A stretch of 64,000 nucleotides of DNA from Alphaproteobacteria bacterium 33-17 (GCA_001897445.1 MKSX01000017.1:1-64000); one strand, 5' to 3'; counted from the first letter of the stretch, positions 27,846 through 37,440 are shown. Notes: generated by a model from the sequence alone, not told the origin. Made by a program: numbers and translations.

Positions 27846-28113
27846 TGATCATACTCTCATAAATTTGTTTAACAAGATCCTTAGACGATGTAAGTCCATA
27901 ACTTATACGTTCCTTACCTGCTGCCAGCATGTCATCATTGGGGCTTTTAGGAACTATCATAAATCCTGACATTTCTAAAGATTTTATAACGTTATATGCC
28001 TGTTTATTATGATCCGCAATAAAAAAGAGGCCACGATCGACCTCTTTAATAGCATCTCTAACAATAGAAAAAATATCTTTAGAAGATTTTTTTTCATTTT
28101 TAATTTGCTTCAT
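27835..28113 (-). CDS. Small conserved-looking hypothetical protein
   Basis: I do not recognise this 92-residue soluble protein. It has a basic N terminus, then two or three helices and a central GFMIVPKSPNDDMLAAGKER segment. There is no signal peptide or membrane helix. It overlaps the four-helix membrane protein gene by 11 bases and follows the secreted coiled-coil gene by 15 bases, so the three are probably one transcription unit. Confidence 0.65.
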   Translation of the reverse strand: MKQIKNEKKSSKDIFSIVRDAIKEVDRGLFFIADHNKQAYNVIKSLEMSGFMIVPKSPNDDMLAAGKERISYGLTSSKDLVKQIYESMINVI

Positions 28114-28128
28114 GTTAAAGTTACCAGA

Positions 28129-28590
28129 TTAATTTTTGGCACTGTTATTGTTTTTGCTTTCTAATTTATCTTCAATTTTTTTTATTCTTTCGATAGCGTT
28201 TTCTTTTTTTTCATCAATTTTCTTTTCAATCTGATCTTGTTTTTCTTGCAAATGTTCTTTCTTTTCTTCAGCTTTTTCTGCTATATGTTCTTTTCTTTTT
28301 TCTAATTTTTCTTTTAATTTTGCTTTCCTGTCGGCTCTTTGCTGCATTCTAAGTTCTTTATTTTTTCTATTAACTTCATTTATTGCGCCTTTTGCCTCAT
28401 CCGACAATTTTTCATATATCTCTTTTTTGGTATCGTTTAATTTTTTTACTTCAGCCCTATATGTTTCAACTTCGGTCTTAATATTCTCTGGCTTGCCATT
28501 TAGCACTTCTTTTTCAACATCGTTAAATTCAACTGCTACAGCGAGATTACTAATGATTCCGAAACAAATAAAAAGAAAAAATTTCAACAT
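28129..28590 (-). CDS. Secreted Lys/Glu-rich coiled-coil protein
   Basis: The chosen ATG at 28590 gives 153 residues starting with a signal peptide (MLKFFLFICFGIISNLAVA, cleavage near residue 19). An upstream in-frame start at 28641 would hide that signal. The mature part is almost entirely charged heptad-type helix (for example KLKEKLEKRKEHIAEKAEEK), so it is probably an elongated periplasmic or secreted coiled coil. No family recognised. Confidence 0.7.
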   Translation of the reverse strand: MLKFFLFICFGIISNLAVAVEFNDVEKEVLNGKPENIKTEVETYRAEVKKLNDTKKEIYEKLSDEAKGAINEVNRKNKELRMQQRADRKAKLKEKLEKRKEHIAEKAEEKKEHLQEKQDQIEKKIDEKKENAIERIKKIEDKLESKNNNSAKN

Positions 28591-28701
28591 AAATACCTCA
28601 ATAAAGTTAAAATAGTTAGAAACTGTTGATTTAATTATCAAGTACTTATAGTATAATTAAGTTGTAATTGTATAGTAAAATTTAATTCACTGGTATAAAT
28701 T

Positions 28702-29880
28702 ATGTCGAATTCAGAAGTGGTCATAGTTCAGGCATTACGAACTGCCGTAGGATCTCTTAACGGAACACTAGCTTCCATAGCTGCATGTGATCTTGGCGCT
28801 CACCTTGTTAAAGAAATAGTCAAAAGAGCATCACTTAAGAATGATGAAGTAGATGAAATTATTATGGGTCAGGTTTTAACTGCCGCCCAAGGACAAAATC
28901 CCGCAAGACAAACATGCATTAAAGCAGGACTTCATCATAGCGTTTCAGCATGGACTATAAACATAGTATGCGGATCTGGTTTAAAGTCAGTTGGACTTGC
29001 ATTTGATTCTATCAAAAATGGCAATAGCAAAATTGTTATTTGTGGTGGGCAGGAAAGTATGAGTATGGCTCCACATGCTATTAAGCTTAGAGAAGCCGTG
29101 AAATTCGGTGACGCAAAAATGATAGATACCATGGCATTTGATGGGCTTACTGATGCTTTTCATCACTATCCGATGGGCATTACTGCAGAAAACATTGCAA
29201 AAAAATGGAATATTTCAAGAAATGAGCAAGATGAATTTGCATTGAATTCACAACTAAAGGCTGAGAAAGCTATTAAAGAAGGAAAGTTTAAAGATGAAAT
29301 AGTACCTTACGTAATTCCATCTAAAAAAGGTGATATTACATTTGATCAGGATGAATTTCCAAGACTTGGCTCAACTTTAGAGGGTCTTACAAAACTAAAA
29401 CCAGCATTTGACAAAGAAGGTACTGTAACTGCAGGAAACGCTTCAGGTATTAATGATGGCGCTGCTGCTCTATTAGTAATGACTAAAGAAGAAGCTGACA
29501 AAAGAGGGCTTAAAGTTCTTGCAAAAATTAAGTCATTTGCACAAGCAGGCGTTGAGCCTGAAATTATGGGTGCAGGACCAATTTATGCGGTACGAAAAGC
29601 TATTGAAAAAGCTGGGTGGAATTTAAACGAAATAGACTTAATTGAATCTAATGAAGCTTTCGCAGCTCAATCTATTTGCGTAATGAAAGAGTTAAATTTA
29701 GACGCAAATAAAGTCAACGTAAATGGGGGTGCAATAGCAATTGGGCATCCAATTGGAGCATCTGGCGCAAGGGTTTTAGTAACATTAATCCACGAAATGA
29801 ATAAACGAGATGCTAAAAAGGGCTTAGCTACATTATGCATTGGTGGCGGCATGGGCGTTGCACTTTGTATTGAAAGGTAA
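28702..29880 (+). CDS. phaA: Acetyl-CoA C-acetyltransferase (PhaA/AtoB thiolase)
   Basis: Condenses two acetyl-CoA to acetoacetyl-CoA, the first step toward polyhydroxybutyrate. In 392 residues: nucleophile Cys90 in [10 protein letters not shown], His349 in [14 protein letters not shown] and Cys379 in LCIGGGMG, the full catalytic set of biosynthetic thiolases. It is directly followed by phaB, which supports the PHB role over fatty-acid breakdown. Confidence 0.94.
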   Translation: MSNSEVVIVQALRTAVGSLNGTLASIAACDLGAHLVKEIVKRASLKNDEVDEIIMGQVLTAAQGQNPARQTCIKAGLHHSVSAWTINIVCGSGLKSVGLAFDSIKNGNSKIVICGGQESMSMAPHAIKLREAVKFGDAKMIDTMAFDGLTDAFHHYPMGITAENIAKKWNISRNEQDEFALNSQLKAEKAIKEGKFKDEIVPYVIPSKKGDITFDQDEFPRLGSTLEGLTKLKPAFDKEGTVTAGNASGINDGAAALLVMTKEEADKRGLKVLAKIKSFAQAGVEPEIMGAGPIYAVRKAIEKAGWNLNEIDLIESNEAFAAQSICVMKELNLDANKVNVNGGAIAIGHPIGASGARVLVTLIHEMNKRDAKKGLATLCIGGGMGVALCIER

Positions 29881-29912
29881 CAAATAAATTATTGGGAGGG
29901 AAATACTTTAAA

Positions 29913-30638
29913 ATGTCAAGAATAGCAGTAGTAACTGGCGGAACCAGGGGAATAGGAAAAGAAATTGCCAGAACACTTAAAAATGCAGGATATACTGTAA
30001 TTGCAACTTATAACAGTGACGATGCGAGTGCTGAAAAATTTAAGCAAGAAACAGACATCGGAATTATGAAATGGGACGTTTCAAATTTTGATGAATGCAA
30101 CAAAAAAGTAAATGAAATTATTGCTACATACGGCAATCATCCTGAAATTTTAGTTAATAATGCTGGAATCACCCGAGATGGAATGCTACACAAGTCTAAA
30201 TATGAAGACTGGGATTCTGTAATGAAAACTAATTTATATTCCTGTTATAATATGTGCCATGCTGTAATTACCAAAATGCGCGAAAACAATTTTGGTCGTA
30301 TTGTAAATATCAGTTCTATCAATGCTTTATCAGGTCAATTAGGACAAACAAACTATTCAGCTGCTAAAGCTGGCATGATCGGTTTTACAAAAGCACTAGC
30401 AAAAGAAGGGGCTGTTAAAAACATTACAGTAAACGCAATTGCTCCAGGTTATATTGCTACTGAAATGCTTGCTACCATCAAAGAAGAAGTTTTAACCAAT
30501 ATTAAAAGTCAAATCCCAATGGGTAGACTTGGCACACCAGAGGAAGTAGCAAGAGCTGTAGAATTTTTAGTATCTGATAATGCTGGATTTATTACAGGCT
30601 CTACTATTTCTATTAATGGTGGACAGTACATGGCCTAA
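29913..30638 (+). CDS. phaB: Acetoacetyl-CoA reductase PhaB
   Basis: Short-chain dehydrogenase that reduces acetoacetyl-CoA to (R)-3-hydroxybutyryl-CoA, the PhaC substrate. The ATG at 29913 gives 241 residues; a strong GGAGGG ribosome binding site lies 12 bases upstream and the longer TTG start at 29892 would include it. Seen: the cofactor loop GGTRGIG, NNAG, and the catalytic Ser-Tyr-Lys in ISSINALSGQLGQTNYSAAK. FabG is the closest alternative, but the thiolase neighbour favours PhaB. Confidence 0.92.
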   Translation: MSRIAVVTGGTRGIGKEIARTLKNAGYTVIATYNSDDASAEKFKQETDIGIMKWDVSNFDECNKKVNEIIATYGNHPEILVNNAGITRDGMLHKSKYEDWDSVMKTNLYSCYNMCHAVITKMRENNFGRIVNISSINALSGQLGQTNYSAAKAGMIGFTKALAKEGAVKNITVNAIAPGYIATEMLATIKEEVLTNIKSQIPMGRLGTPEEVARAVEFLVSDNAGFITGSTISINGGQYMA

Positions 30639-30646
30639 GGAGCTAT

Positions 30647-32194
30647 ATGGATATCAAAGCGCCAAAAGAACCAAAAATACTTATTACTAAGCCAAAGTCA
30701 TTCTTTGTATTAGTTATTGGCGATTATGGCGCTATTTTAGTGTTTGGAAAAGGCAATACACTGGAAATGCGAAATTTTTTCCCAAATACAGATAGCAAAT
30801 ACTTAGATGACCTAAAAGATATAATTTCAGCCGATCCACAAACTCCAGTTTATGTTTTAATCGATGTTTTGGATCAAACATATAACCCTCAATCACTACC
30901 AGCTGTAAATGCCTTAAGCATTGGCGGTCTGGTTAAGAAAAGATTGGAAAGAGATTTTCCAGACAATAGCCTCAAAGGCAGCCTCTTTATTGATCGTAAT
31001 CAAACTGGTAGAAAAGACTGGAACTATTTATTTATTGCAACTCCTTATGCTCCTCCACTTACAGAATGGTTAGAGGCAATTCTTGCTCTTCCAAACAGAC
31101 TAAAACATATTGGATTGGTACCTGTAGAATCAGAGGTATTTTTTAATAAAGTCAGCAAATTAGTTTACCCTAAGGTTAAGTCACCCTTTAACATTCAAAT
31201 GCTTGTAATGCATACTAAAGTTGGCGGTATCAGACAGGTAGTCTATAAAAATGGTCGCATTATTTTTAGTCGCTTAATTTCTGTAGAGAATATAGAAGAC
31301 GACCAAATTGTAGCAGGACAATTTGAACAGGAAATTCAAAACACTTTACAATATTTAACCCGCGCATCTAAATCTACTGAAAAAATTGAAGTTTTTATTA
31401 TTTGCGGCACAGCGATAAAAACTGCTTTAAGTACCAACAAAGAATTTCATATCTATACGCCCTATGAAATATCTGTACATATGGGTTTTAAAAACGCGGT
31501 ACTGCCAAATGACAAATTTACCGATGTAATGTTTGGGATGATGTATTGCAATGCAAGACCAGTTTTACCTTTTAGTACTTCTGAAACAAGGCTATTAAAT
31601 AATCTTTATGTTACACATAAAGTAAGCAAAGCATTATCTGCACTATTTTGTTTTACAATTTTTGCAATATACGCATTATATTTCATTACAACAGAATCGA
31701 TATCTAATCAGATTGATGCCGATCAAGAAAAATTAGGGTATATAGCAAGAGAAATTGATAGCCGTAAAAAAGAAACTAAAATTGATGAAAGCGAATCAAG
31801 AAAAATAATAGAAGTTACATCTATATACAAGACCCTTACAGAGGACAAACTAAACCCCAAGGCAATATTATCAAGAGTTCAAAAAGCTATTAGAAAGGAT
31901 GCTACAATAAGAAGTTTTGAGTGGAAATCAAACAATATCTCAACAGTTCCTCAAGCCTCCACGCCTAATCCTTTAGGTATGACAGCACTGGAAATCTCTA
32001 TTAGCGTAAGCTTTATTAATACGGGTAACTCTTACCAGGAGCTATTCAATAATTTTGATAATTTTGTTAAAAATATTGAAAATGAGTTTAAAGAGTACCA
32101 GGTTGAATATACTAGAATTAATCAGCAAATTACTTTTCAGGAAAGCAAACAGCAAATCCCTATTAATATTACTTTAAGAGGGCCCAAATCATGA
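30647..32194 (+). CDS. PilM/PilN- or GspL-like inner-membrane protein
   Basis: Not recognised with certainty. The 515-residue protein has a cytoplasmic domain of about 320 residues with alternating strands and helices. That part resembles the actin-like PilM/GspL fold, with a starting hairpin FVLVIGDYGAILVFGKG. One membrane helix follows at about 329-347, then a helical/coiled segment and a small C-terminal domain. This equals PilM and PilN, or GspL, in a single chain. It begins 9 bases after phaB and overlaps the next gene by 4 bases (ATGA). The platform interpretation is inference from architecture and from the next two genes. Confidence 0.55.
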   Translation: MDIKAPKEPKILITKPKSFFVLVIGDYGAILVFGKGNTLEMRNFFPNTDSKYLDDLKDIISADPQTPVYVLIDVLDQTYNPQSLPAVNALSIGGLVKKRLERDFPDNSLKGSLFIDRNQTGRKDWNYLFIATPYAPPLTEWLEAILALPNRLKHIGLVPVESEVFFNKVSKLVYPKVKSPFNIQMLVMHTKVGGIRQVVYKNGRIIFSRLISVENIEDDQIVAGQFEQEIQNTLQYLTRASKSTEKIEVFIICGTAIKTALSTNKEFHIYTPYEISVHMGFKNAVLPNDKFTDVMFGMMYCNARPVLPFSTSETRLLNNLYVTHKVSKALSALFCFTIFAIYALYFITTESISNQIDADQEKLGYIAREIDSRKKETKIDESESRKIIEVTSIYKTLTEDKLNPKAILSRVQKAIRKDATIRSFEWKSNNISTVPQASTPNPLGMTALEISISVSFINTGNSYQELFNNFDNFVKNIENEFKEYQVEYTRINQQITFQESKQQIPINITLRGPKS

Positions 32195-32892
32195 ATTTAG
32201 AAGATCTTAAAAGTAAACTAAACAGTGATAAAAACGCAGCCGCTAAAAATTCAAATATAACACCTAAACAATTAAAAAATAACAAGATCAAATTGCAGGC
32301 TGTGGTATTTTTTATTATTTGTCTATTGCTACTAGCAATATCTCTTGCATCATATAATTATGCATCGCTTTCTAAAGATGAAAAAATCAACAGAGCTAAC
32401 AGTCTTCGGATTCAAATTATGAATGCACAGCAAGATATGGCTAATTTAGAAAATAGAATTAGAGAATTTGAGGAAATTAAAAAAATATGGGAAAAAATTA
32501 AAGGCACGAATATTAAAAGAAACGGACTTGATTTTGATAAAGCACGTTTAGTTATAGCTGAACTTAATAAATCAAAATTTTTACCTGCTCCTGTAAATGT
32601 AAATTTATCCCCACCCTCCATGACCGTACATGATGAGAAAAGTTCTATTGGTATTGAAACAAGTGTGATGGATATCAACTTTACAGCTGTAAGTGATGTA
32701 TATGCTTTAAAAGTTGTAGATATATTTACCGAACAACTACCTGGATATATAAAATACAATAATTTTAAAATAGTTAAGATCAAAGAATTATCTAATGATA
32801 TAATTGACAACCTAAACAAAGGTTTTTATCCATCAATGATTGAGCTAAGCATGCAGGTTAGGTGGCAGAACTTAAAGGATATAAATAAATGA
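32191..32892 (+). CDS. PilO/GspM-like bitopic inner-membrane protein
   Basis: The 233-residue protein has a short cytoplasmic N terminus, one membrane helix at about 36-54, a periplasmic coiled coil at about 70-105, and a C-terminal alpha/beta domain. This is the PilO/PilN and GspM topology. No sequence motif proves it. It overlaps its upstream and downstream neighbours by 4 bases each, so the three genes are translationally coupled. Confidence 0.5.
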   Translation: MNLEDLKSKLNSDKNAAAKNSNITPKQLKNNKIKLQAVVFFIICLLLLAISLASYNYASLSKDEKINRANSLRIQIMNAQQDMANLENRIREFEEIKKIWEKIKGTNIKRNGLDFDKARLVIAELNKSKFLPAPVNVNLSPPSMTVHDEKSSIGIETSVMDINFTAVSDVYALKVVDIFTEQLPGYIKYNNFKIVKIKELSNDIIDNLNKGFYPSMIELSMQVRWQNLKDINK

Positions 32893-34118
32893 GGCTATCT
32901 TATATAATTTTAATCTTTATAAGCCTAAATCTGGTATATGCAGACGACCAGATCCTTGAAGTTATTACCAAATTAAATTCAGAAAATACCGATCTTGAAA
33001 TTAACGTTGATGAGCTTTTAAATCCAAATTCTTCTATGCCAAACCAACAAGCTCCCGTTACAGTTAAAGACAGCCCTGCTAGCGACTTAACAGCTCCTAA
33101 AATTTCATTACCTGACATCAATACCACAAATAGTAATACTTCCCCTTCTATTAGCGTTCCGACTATAAATATTCCAAGTTCATTACCCGTTACCGAGCCT
33201 GCTACTAATGAAACCCCAAAAGCAATAATTGAGCCTGTAATAACAAAAGAATTGCCACCATCTAATATTATTAGCAGCCCTAAATCACCAGGATCTTCAA
33301 GTACTGTTATCAATATAGCACCTAAAGCAGAGTCAGAGAATTCAACACCAGAAACCAGGGCAGATCAAATTCAGCCTAGTATTCAAATACCAAAAGCTAT
33401 AAGTCCGACTTTAGCACCAAAACCCAATGAAAATATTGACGATATTATAATACCTACATCTCCACAACAAGATCTACCCGTCTCTAATACTATAGCAGCA
33501 CCGAAAGCTGTACCAACTAAGACGACGCAAACAGACAAACCTTCAAATACACCACCTATTTTTGAAGGGTTACTGCCAAAAGAAAATAATAAAAACTCAA
33601 AAACGCCCGATAATAAAAACCAGACTTCAGAATATCAGGTAGTTATCAAACCAGAACAGCTTTGGGAAGGTTCATTTATGTTCACTAAAGATGAACAGGA
33701 TGAAATGTTGATTGCTTTATCTAATTTTATCAGTGGCATGACCAAAATTAAGAGTGATTCAGACACTCCTACTAAAGTAGTAAAAAAGAATAAGGTGAGC
33801 TATACAATCACATTAAGATCAATAATGTACATAAATTCTGAAAACTGGACGATTTGGATAAATAATTCAAGGATTTCCAGTAAAGATAAATCTAAAAGCA
33901 ACAATGAATTCAAAATCCTTAAAGTTGAGCCTAAAAAAATATCTATTGAGCTAGTTCTAAATGATGATATGGATCTGCCAGATATGCTAACATTACATCA
34001 GGGTCACGGTCTTTTCACCGCACCTGTAGAATATAGAATTGGCGATAAAAAAGTAAAATTCGATATTAGTCCAAATCAAATCTTTAACTCAAAAACAATG
34101 ACCATAAATGACTTATAA
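32889..34118 (+). CDS. Secreted Pro-rich protein with PilP/GspC-like C-terminal domain
   Basis: The 409-residue protein has a signal peptide (cleavage near residue 18, VYA-DDQ). A long Pro/Ser/Thr-rich linker (about 45-235) suited to span the periplasm follows. The C-terminal domain from about 250 is the likely functional part; its segment TITLRSIMYINSENWTIWIN, followed by FKILKVEPKKISIEL, resembles the small beta domain of PilP and GspC that touches the secretin. No secretin gene is in the window. It overlaps the ABC ATPase gene by 11 bases. The role is inferred. Confidence 0.5.
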   Translation: MRLSYIILIFISLNLVYADDQILEVITKLNSENTDLEINVDELLNPNSSMPNQQAPVTVKDSPASDLTAPKISLPDINTTNSNTSPSISVPTINIPSSLPVTEPATNETPKAIIEPVITKELPPSNIISSPKSPGSSSTVINIAPKAESENSTPETRADQIQPSIQIPKAISPTLAPKPNENIDDIIIPTSPQQDLPVSNTIAAPKAVPTKTTQTDKPSNTPPIFEGLLPKENNKNSKTPDNKNQTSEYQVVIKPEQLWEGSFMFTKDEQDEMLIALSNFISGMTKIKSDSDTPTKVVKKNKVSYTITLRSIMYINSENWTIWINNSRISSKDKSKSNNEFKILKVEPKKISIELVLNDDMDLPDMLTLHQGHGLFTAPVEYRIGDKKVKFDISPNQIFNSKTMTINDL

Positions 34119-34842
34119 AATATTAGATATAAAAAATTTAAATAAGAATTTTTATGATAAACAAGTACTTGATGATATAAATTTTGCAATTACATCAGGG
34201 CAAATTTGTGCTTTAGTTGGATTAAATGGCATCGGCAAAACTACAATTATTAAATCTATTTTAGGCATTATATTTCCTGACTCTGGCAGTATTTTAATTA
34301 AAAATAATGATTATAAAAATTATAGTTCAAGAGATGATATTTTCTATTTACCAGAAAAATTTGCTCCAAATCCGAATCTTACTGCTAGAGAATATATAAA
34401 CTTTGTTTTGTCTTTTTATAAAGTTGAGTTAAATAATGACAAATTAAACAAACTTATAAAAGACTTTAATTTACCTGAAAACTTTTTAACTTCGCGAATT
34501 GGCAAATACTCCAAAGGAATGACCCAAAAACTAGGACTAATAGCCATGGTACTATCTAACCGTAATTTATGGATATTAGATGAGCCAACAAGTGGTCTTG
34601 ACCCCATGGGCAGGTATGAGCTTAAGAAAGTATTGCTAAATCATGCCAAAAATGGAGGAAGTATTTTATTTAGCTCCCATATTCTTAGTGATGTTGAGGA
34701 AATATCTGATCAAGTAGTAATTCTTCATAATACTAAGATTATGTATGATGGCACTGCATCAGATTTAAAGCTAAAATATAATACACAAAACTGCGAAGAA
34801 GCTTTCATGAAACTTTGTGGTTATGAGTTAGAATTTAAATAA
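34108..34842 (+). CDS. ABC transporter ATP-binding protein
   Basis: ATPase subunit of an ABC transporter, 244 residues. Walker A is GLNGIGKT (38-45), the signature is YSKGMTQKLG (a variant of LSGGQ common in ABC-2 drug or polysaccharide exporters), Walker B is LWILDEPTSGLD, and the switch His is in LFSSHILSDVEE. No permease gene is adjacent, which is unusual. It overlaps the PilP-like gene by 11 bases and the convergent phosphotransferase gene by 22 bases. Confidence 0.85.
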   Translation: MTYKILDIKNLNKNFYDKQVLDDINFAITSGQICALVGLNGIGKTTIIKSILGIIFPDSGSILIKNNDYKNYSSRDDIFYLPEKFAPNPNLTAREYINFVLSFYKVELNNDKLNKLIKDFNLPENFLTSRIGKYSKGMTQKLGLIAMVLSNRNLWILDEPTSGLDPMGRYELKKVLLNHAKNGGSILFSSHILSDVEEISDQVVILHNTKIMYDGTASDLKLKYNTQNCEEAFMKLCGYELEFK

Positions 34843-35852
34843 CTTTTAAGAAAACTTAGTGCCATTTCTTTAATATCACAGGGGTTTCCTGTTAAAGGTG
34901 AAACAATACAGTTATTTTTTATATAATAGTCCCCTAACCTTAAATCCTTGCTATTTAATCTCCTATCTAAATATTCAATTCGTTTATCTTTTGATATCAA
35001 TTTATCTTCATCTGACTCTGAAAATTCAAACCAAACTATTGAAGTAACAAAATAACTCCTTTGAATAGCATTTTTTAGTAATCTATATTCTTGATCTGAA
35101 CAATTCCTACCAAAATATGACCCCAGTAATATTTTATTCTTGTTTTCATCAAAACCATTTACAGCAGCTAAAAACCCAAGATCAGTATATTTATTGTCCC
35201 AGGTTGCAGTTGTCCAATCTAAAATTTGCAAATCATTATTTTTGTCTAACATAATATTAGTACGGTTGAGATCTCTATGGCACAGTACTATATTTTCCTT
35301 ATTTTCAATAATTTGATAACCTTCTTGTATAAATTCTTCATACAATTTATGTACACAAGATGGGTGTGCAACGTCTTTTGCAATAGCTCTTGTATAATGT
35401 TTAACTACTCTATCGATGTTATTAGAAGTTTGATTAAGTGATCCTTTAAATTTATGTATTTGTGATAATATATTACCTAATTTATTTATGATATTTATAT
35501 CATGAAAATCTTTATGTTCTAGAACCCTTCCTTCAATATATTCTATAATTAAAAACCTTAAATCTTTGTCTTCAAATATAATTTTTGATGCAAAACCTAG
35601 ATTTGCGGCATAATTATGTGCAGTAACTTCAGTTTTTCGGCTATCATAACTATGTTTTGTTTTTAATGGTCTTAGAACATATTTTTTATCCTCAACGCTA
35701 ATAATATAAAGCTGTATAGAAGACATTCCACCATCAAGTATGCTGATATGAATTTTATGTAAATTATTATCTGATATTGCTTTCAATCCGTTTATTAAGC
35801 CAGGCTGCAAATCACTTCTTAGATCTAAAAAACCTTCAGCAGTCCAATTCAT
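34821..35852 (-). CDS. Choline/aminoglycoside-type phosphotransferase
   Basis: Small-molecule kinase of the APH/choline kinase family, 343 residues. Seen: a nucleotide-binding N-lobe with YVLRPLKTKHSYDSRKTE, the catalytic loop CHRDLNRTNIML (His192, Asp194, Asn199) and the metal-binding Asp212 in ILDWTTATWDNKYTDLG. The DW and TDLG pattern is closest to choline or ethanolamine kinases (LicA type). The substrate is not determined. It is 3 bases from nfuA on the same strand. Confidence 0.8.
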   Translation of the reverse strand: MNWTAEGFLDLRSDLQPGLINGLKAISDNNLHKIHISILDGGMSSIQLYIISVEDKKYVLRPLKTKHSYDSRKTEVTAHNYAANLGFASKIIFEDKDLRFLIIEYIEGRVLEHKDFHDINIINKLGNILSQIHKFKGSLNQTSNNIDRVVKHYTRAIAKDVAHPSCVHKLYEEFIQEGYQIIENKENIVLCHRDLNRTNIMLDKNNDLQILDWTTATWDNKYTDLGFLAAVNGFDENKNKILLGSYFGRNCSDQEYRLLKNAIQRSYFVTSIVWFEFSESDEDKLISKDKRIEYLDRRLNSKDLRLGDYYIKNNCIVSPLTGNPCDIKEMALSFLKSYLNSNS

Positions 35853-35855
35853 TTT

Positions 35856-36407
35856 TTACTCAACAGCCTCAACTGCTACTACTTCTGGTACATAATACTT
35901 TAGCATATTTTCTATTCCGTTTTTAAGTGTAACACTTGAGCTAGGACACCCTGCACAAGATCCGTGAAGGGCAAGTTTTACAACACCGTCTTCGTATCCT
36001 CTAAATACTATATCACCACCATCTTGAGCAACTGCAGGTCTTACTTTTTCTTCAATAATTTCAACAATTTGTTTAACTATTTCGCCTTCTTCGCCGCTAT
36101 AGTTATTGGTAATCTCGTTAGCTTCGTTGAAAGTAACCTGCTGACCTTTGGTGAAAAAGTCCATAATAGTTGCTATAATAAGCGTCTTAAGGATTGTCCA
36201 GTTTTCTTCTGGCTTTTTGCTTACTGTTACAAAATCTGCACCTAAATAAACAGAAGTAATTCCATCTATATCAAATATTTCCTTAGCTAAATTGCATTTC
36301 TCTGCATCCTGTTTTGATGAGAATGACATCGGAGATGATGTAACCTCAATGCCTGGATTAAATTTAAGTGTTTGTGGATTTGGTGTATCTTCAACGTTTA
36401 TAAGCAT
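35856..36407 (-). CDS. NifU-like Fe-S scaffold/carrier protein (Nfu)
   Basis: Carries and delivers Fe-S clusters to target proteins. The 183-residue protein has the Nfu N-terminal domain beginning DTPNPQTLKFNPG, and the C-terminal NifU domain with VAQDGGDIVFRGYEDGVV and the cluster-binding CAGC (Cys151, Cys154). This N-Nfu plus NifU layout is the alphaproteobacterial and mitochondrial NFU1 type. Confidence 0.93.
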   Translation of the reverse strand: MLINVEDTPNPQTLKFNPGIEVTSSPMSFSSKQDAEKCNLAKEIFDIDGITSVYLGADFVTVSKKPEENWTILKTLIIATIMDFFTKGQQVTFNEANEITNNYSGEEGEIVKQIVEIIEEKVRPAVAQDGGDIVFRGYEDGVVKLALHGSCAGCPSSSVTLKNGIENMLKYYVPEVVAVEAVE

Positions 36408-36473
36408 AACATAACCTAAAACTAAATAATTTAGTTTGTAAATATCATACTCTACTATTTTAGTAAACTATTA

Positions 36474-37436
36474 TTATGATCTAATGATTAAAGATCCCCA
36501 TGCAAGACCGCCACCAATTGCAGTCATGAGAATATTTTGATTTGATTTTAGCATTCCTGCTTTTTTTGCATGATCTAAAGCAAGTGGAATGGTTGCAGCA
36601 GAAGTATTTGCATGTAGATCAACAGTTTTTATAACTTTTGAATCATCAATGCCAAGTTTTTCTCCTACGCTATTGATAATTCTGATATTAGCCTGATGAG
36701 GTACAAACACATCTACATCACCAATAGATAAATTAGCTTTATTCAAACACTTACTCACTGAAGACGACATTTTTTCAACTGCGTGCTTAAATACTTCCGT
36801 ACCTTTCATGGTAAGATAATTTGAACCTTTATCCTGATAAAAACTTGCTGTAGTTCTTAATATCTCTAAATAATCACCATCCGATCTTAAATCAGACGCT
36901 ATAATGCCCTTAGTATTATCATTTGAACCTGATAAAATAACTGCACCCGCTCCATCACCAAACAGCACGCATGTAGCCCTATCTTCCCAGTTAACAATCT
37001 TAGACATCGTTTCAGTACCAATAACCAAAACGTTTTTAACATTATTATTTTTAATTAATGCATCAGCAATTGTAAGTGCATATATAAAACCAGAGCAAAC
37101 TGCCTGAACATCAAAAGCAAAAGCATTTTTTGCCCCTATTTTTGATTGTATAATGGTTGCCGTTGAAGGAAATGTAAGATCAGGAGTAGTTGTTGCTACA
37201 ATTACTGCATCAATTTCGCTAGCTTGAATCCCAGCATCTTTTAATGCAAATTCTGCAGCTTTAGCACCTAAATCTGAAGCATATACTTCTTTTTCTGCAA
37301 TGTGACGCTGTTTTATTCCGGTTCTGGTTTGAATCCACTCATCATTCGTTTCAACGACTTTTGCAAGATCTATATTGGTCATAATTTTTTCAGGAAGAAA
37401 ACCGCCAATACCTTTTATAATAGAACCTATTGTCAC
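36474..37436 (-). CDS. fabH: 3-oxoacyl-ACP synthase III (FabH)
   Basis: Starts fatty acid synthesis by condensing acetyl-CoA with malonyl-ACP. In 320 residues: catalytic Cys114 in QAVCSGF, the His in VPHQANIRI and the Asn in HANTSAATIP, all intact. Also DEWIQTRTGIKQRHIA near the start, typical of FabH. It follows plsX by 4 bases in the conserved rpmF-plsX-fabH order. Confidence 0.96.
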   Translation of the reverse strand: MTIGSIIKGIGGFLPEKIMTNIDLAKVVETNDEWIQTRTGIKQRHIAEKEVYASDLGAKAAEFALKDAGIQASEIDAVIVATTTPDLTFPSTATIIQSKIGAKNAFAFDVQAVCSGFIYALTIADALIKNNNVKNVLVIGTETMSKIVNWEDRATCVLFGDGAGAVILSGSNDNTKGIIASDLRSDGDYLEILRTTASFYQDKGSNYLTMKGTEVFKHAVEKMSSSVSKCLNKANLSIGDVDVFVPHQANIRIINSVGEKLGIDDSKVIKTVDLHANTSAATIPLALDHAKKAGMLKSNQNILMTAIGGGLAWGSLIIRS

Positions 37437-37440
37437 TTTG

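Noticed and set aside
32412-33313. Two open frames opposite the PilO- and PilP-like genes
   Set aside because: The plus-strand genes are coupled by overlaps, have a membrane helix and signal peptide respectively, and explain the region better.
34821-34842. Possible frameshift at the ABC ATPase/phosphotransferase junction
   Set aside because: Both proteins have complete family ends; a 22-base convergent overlap is sufficient.
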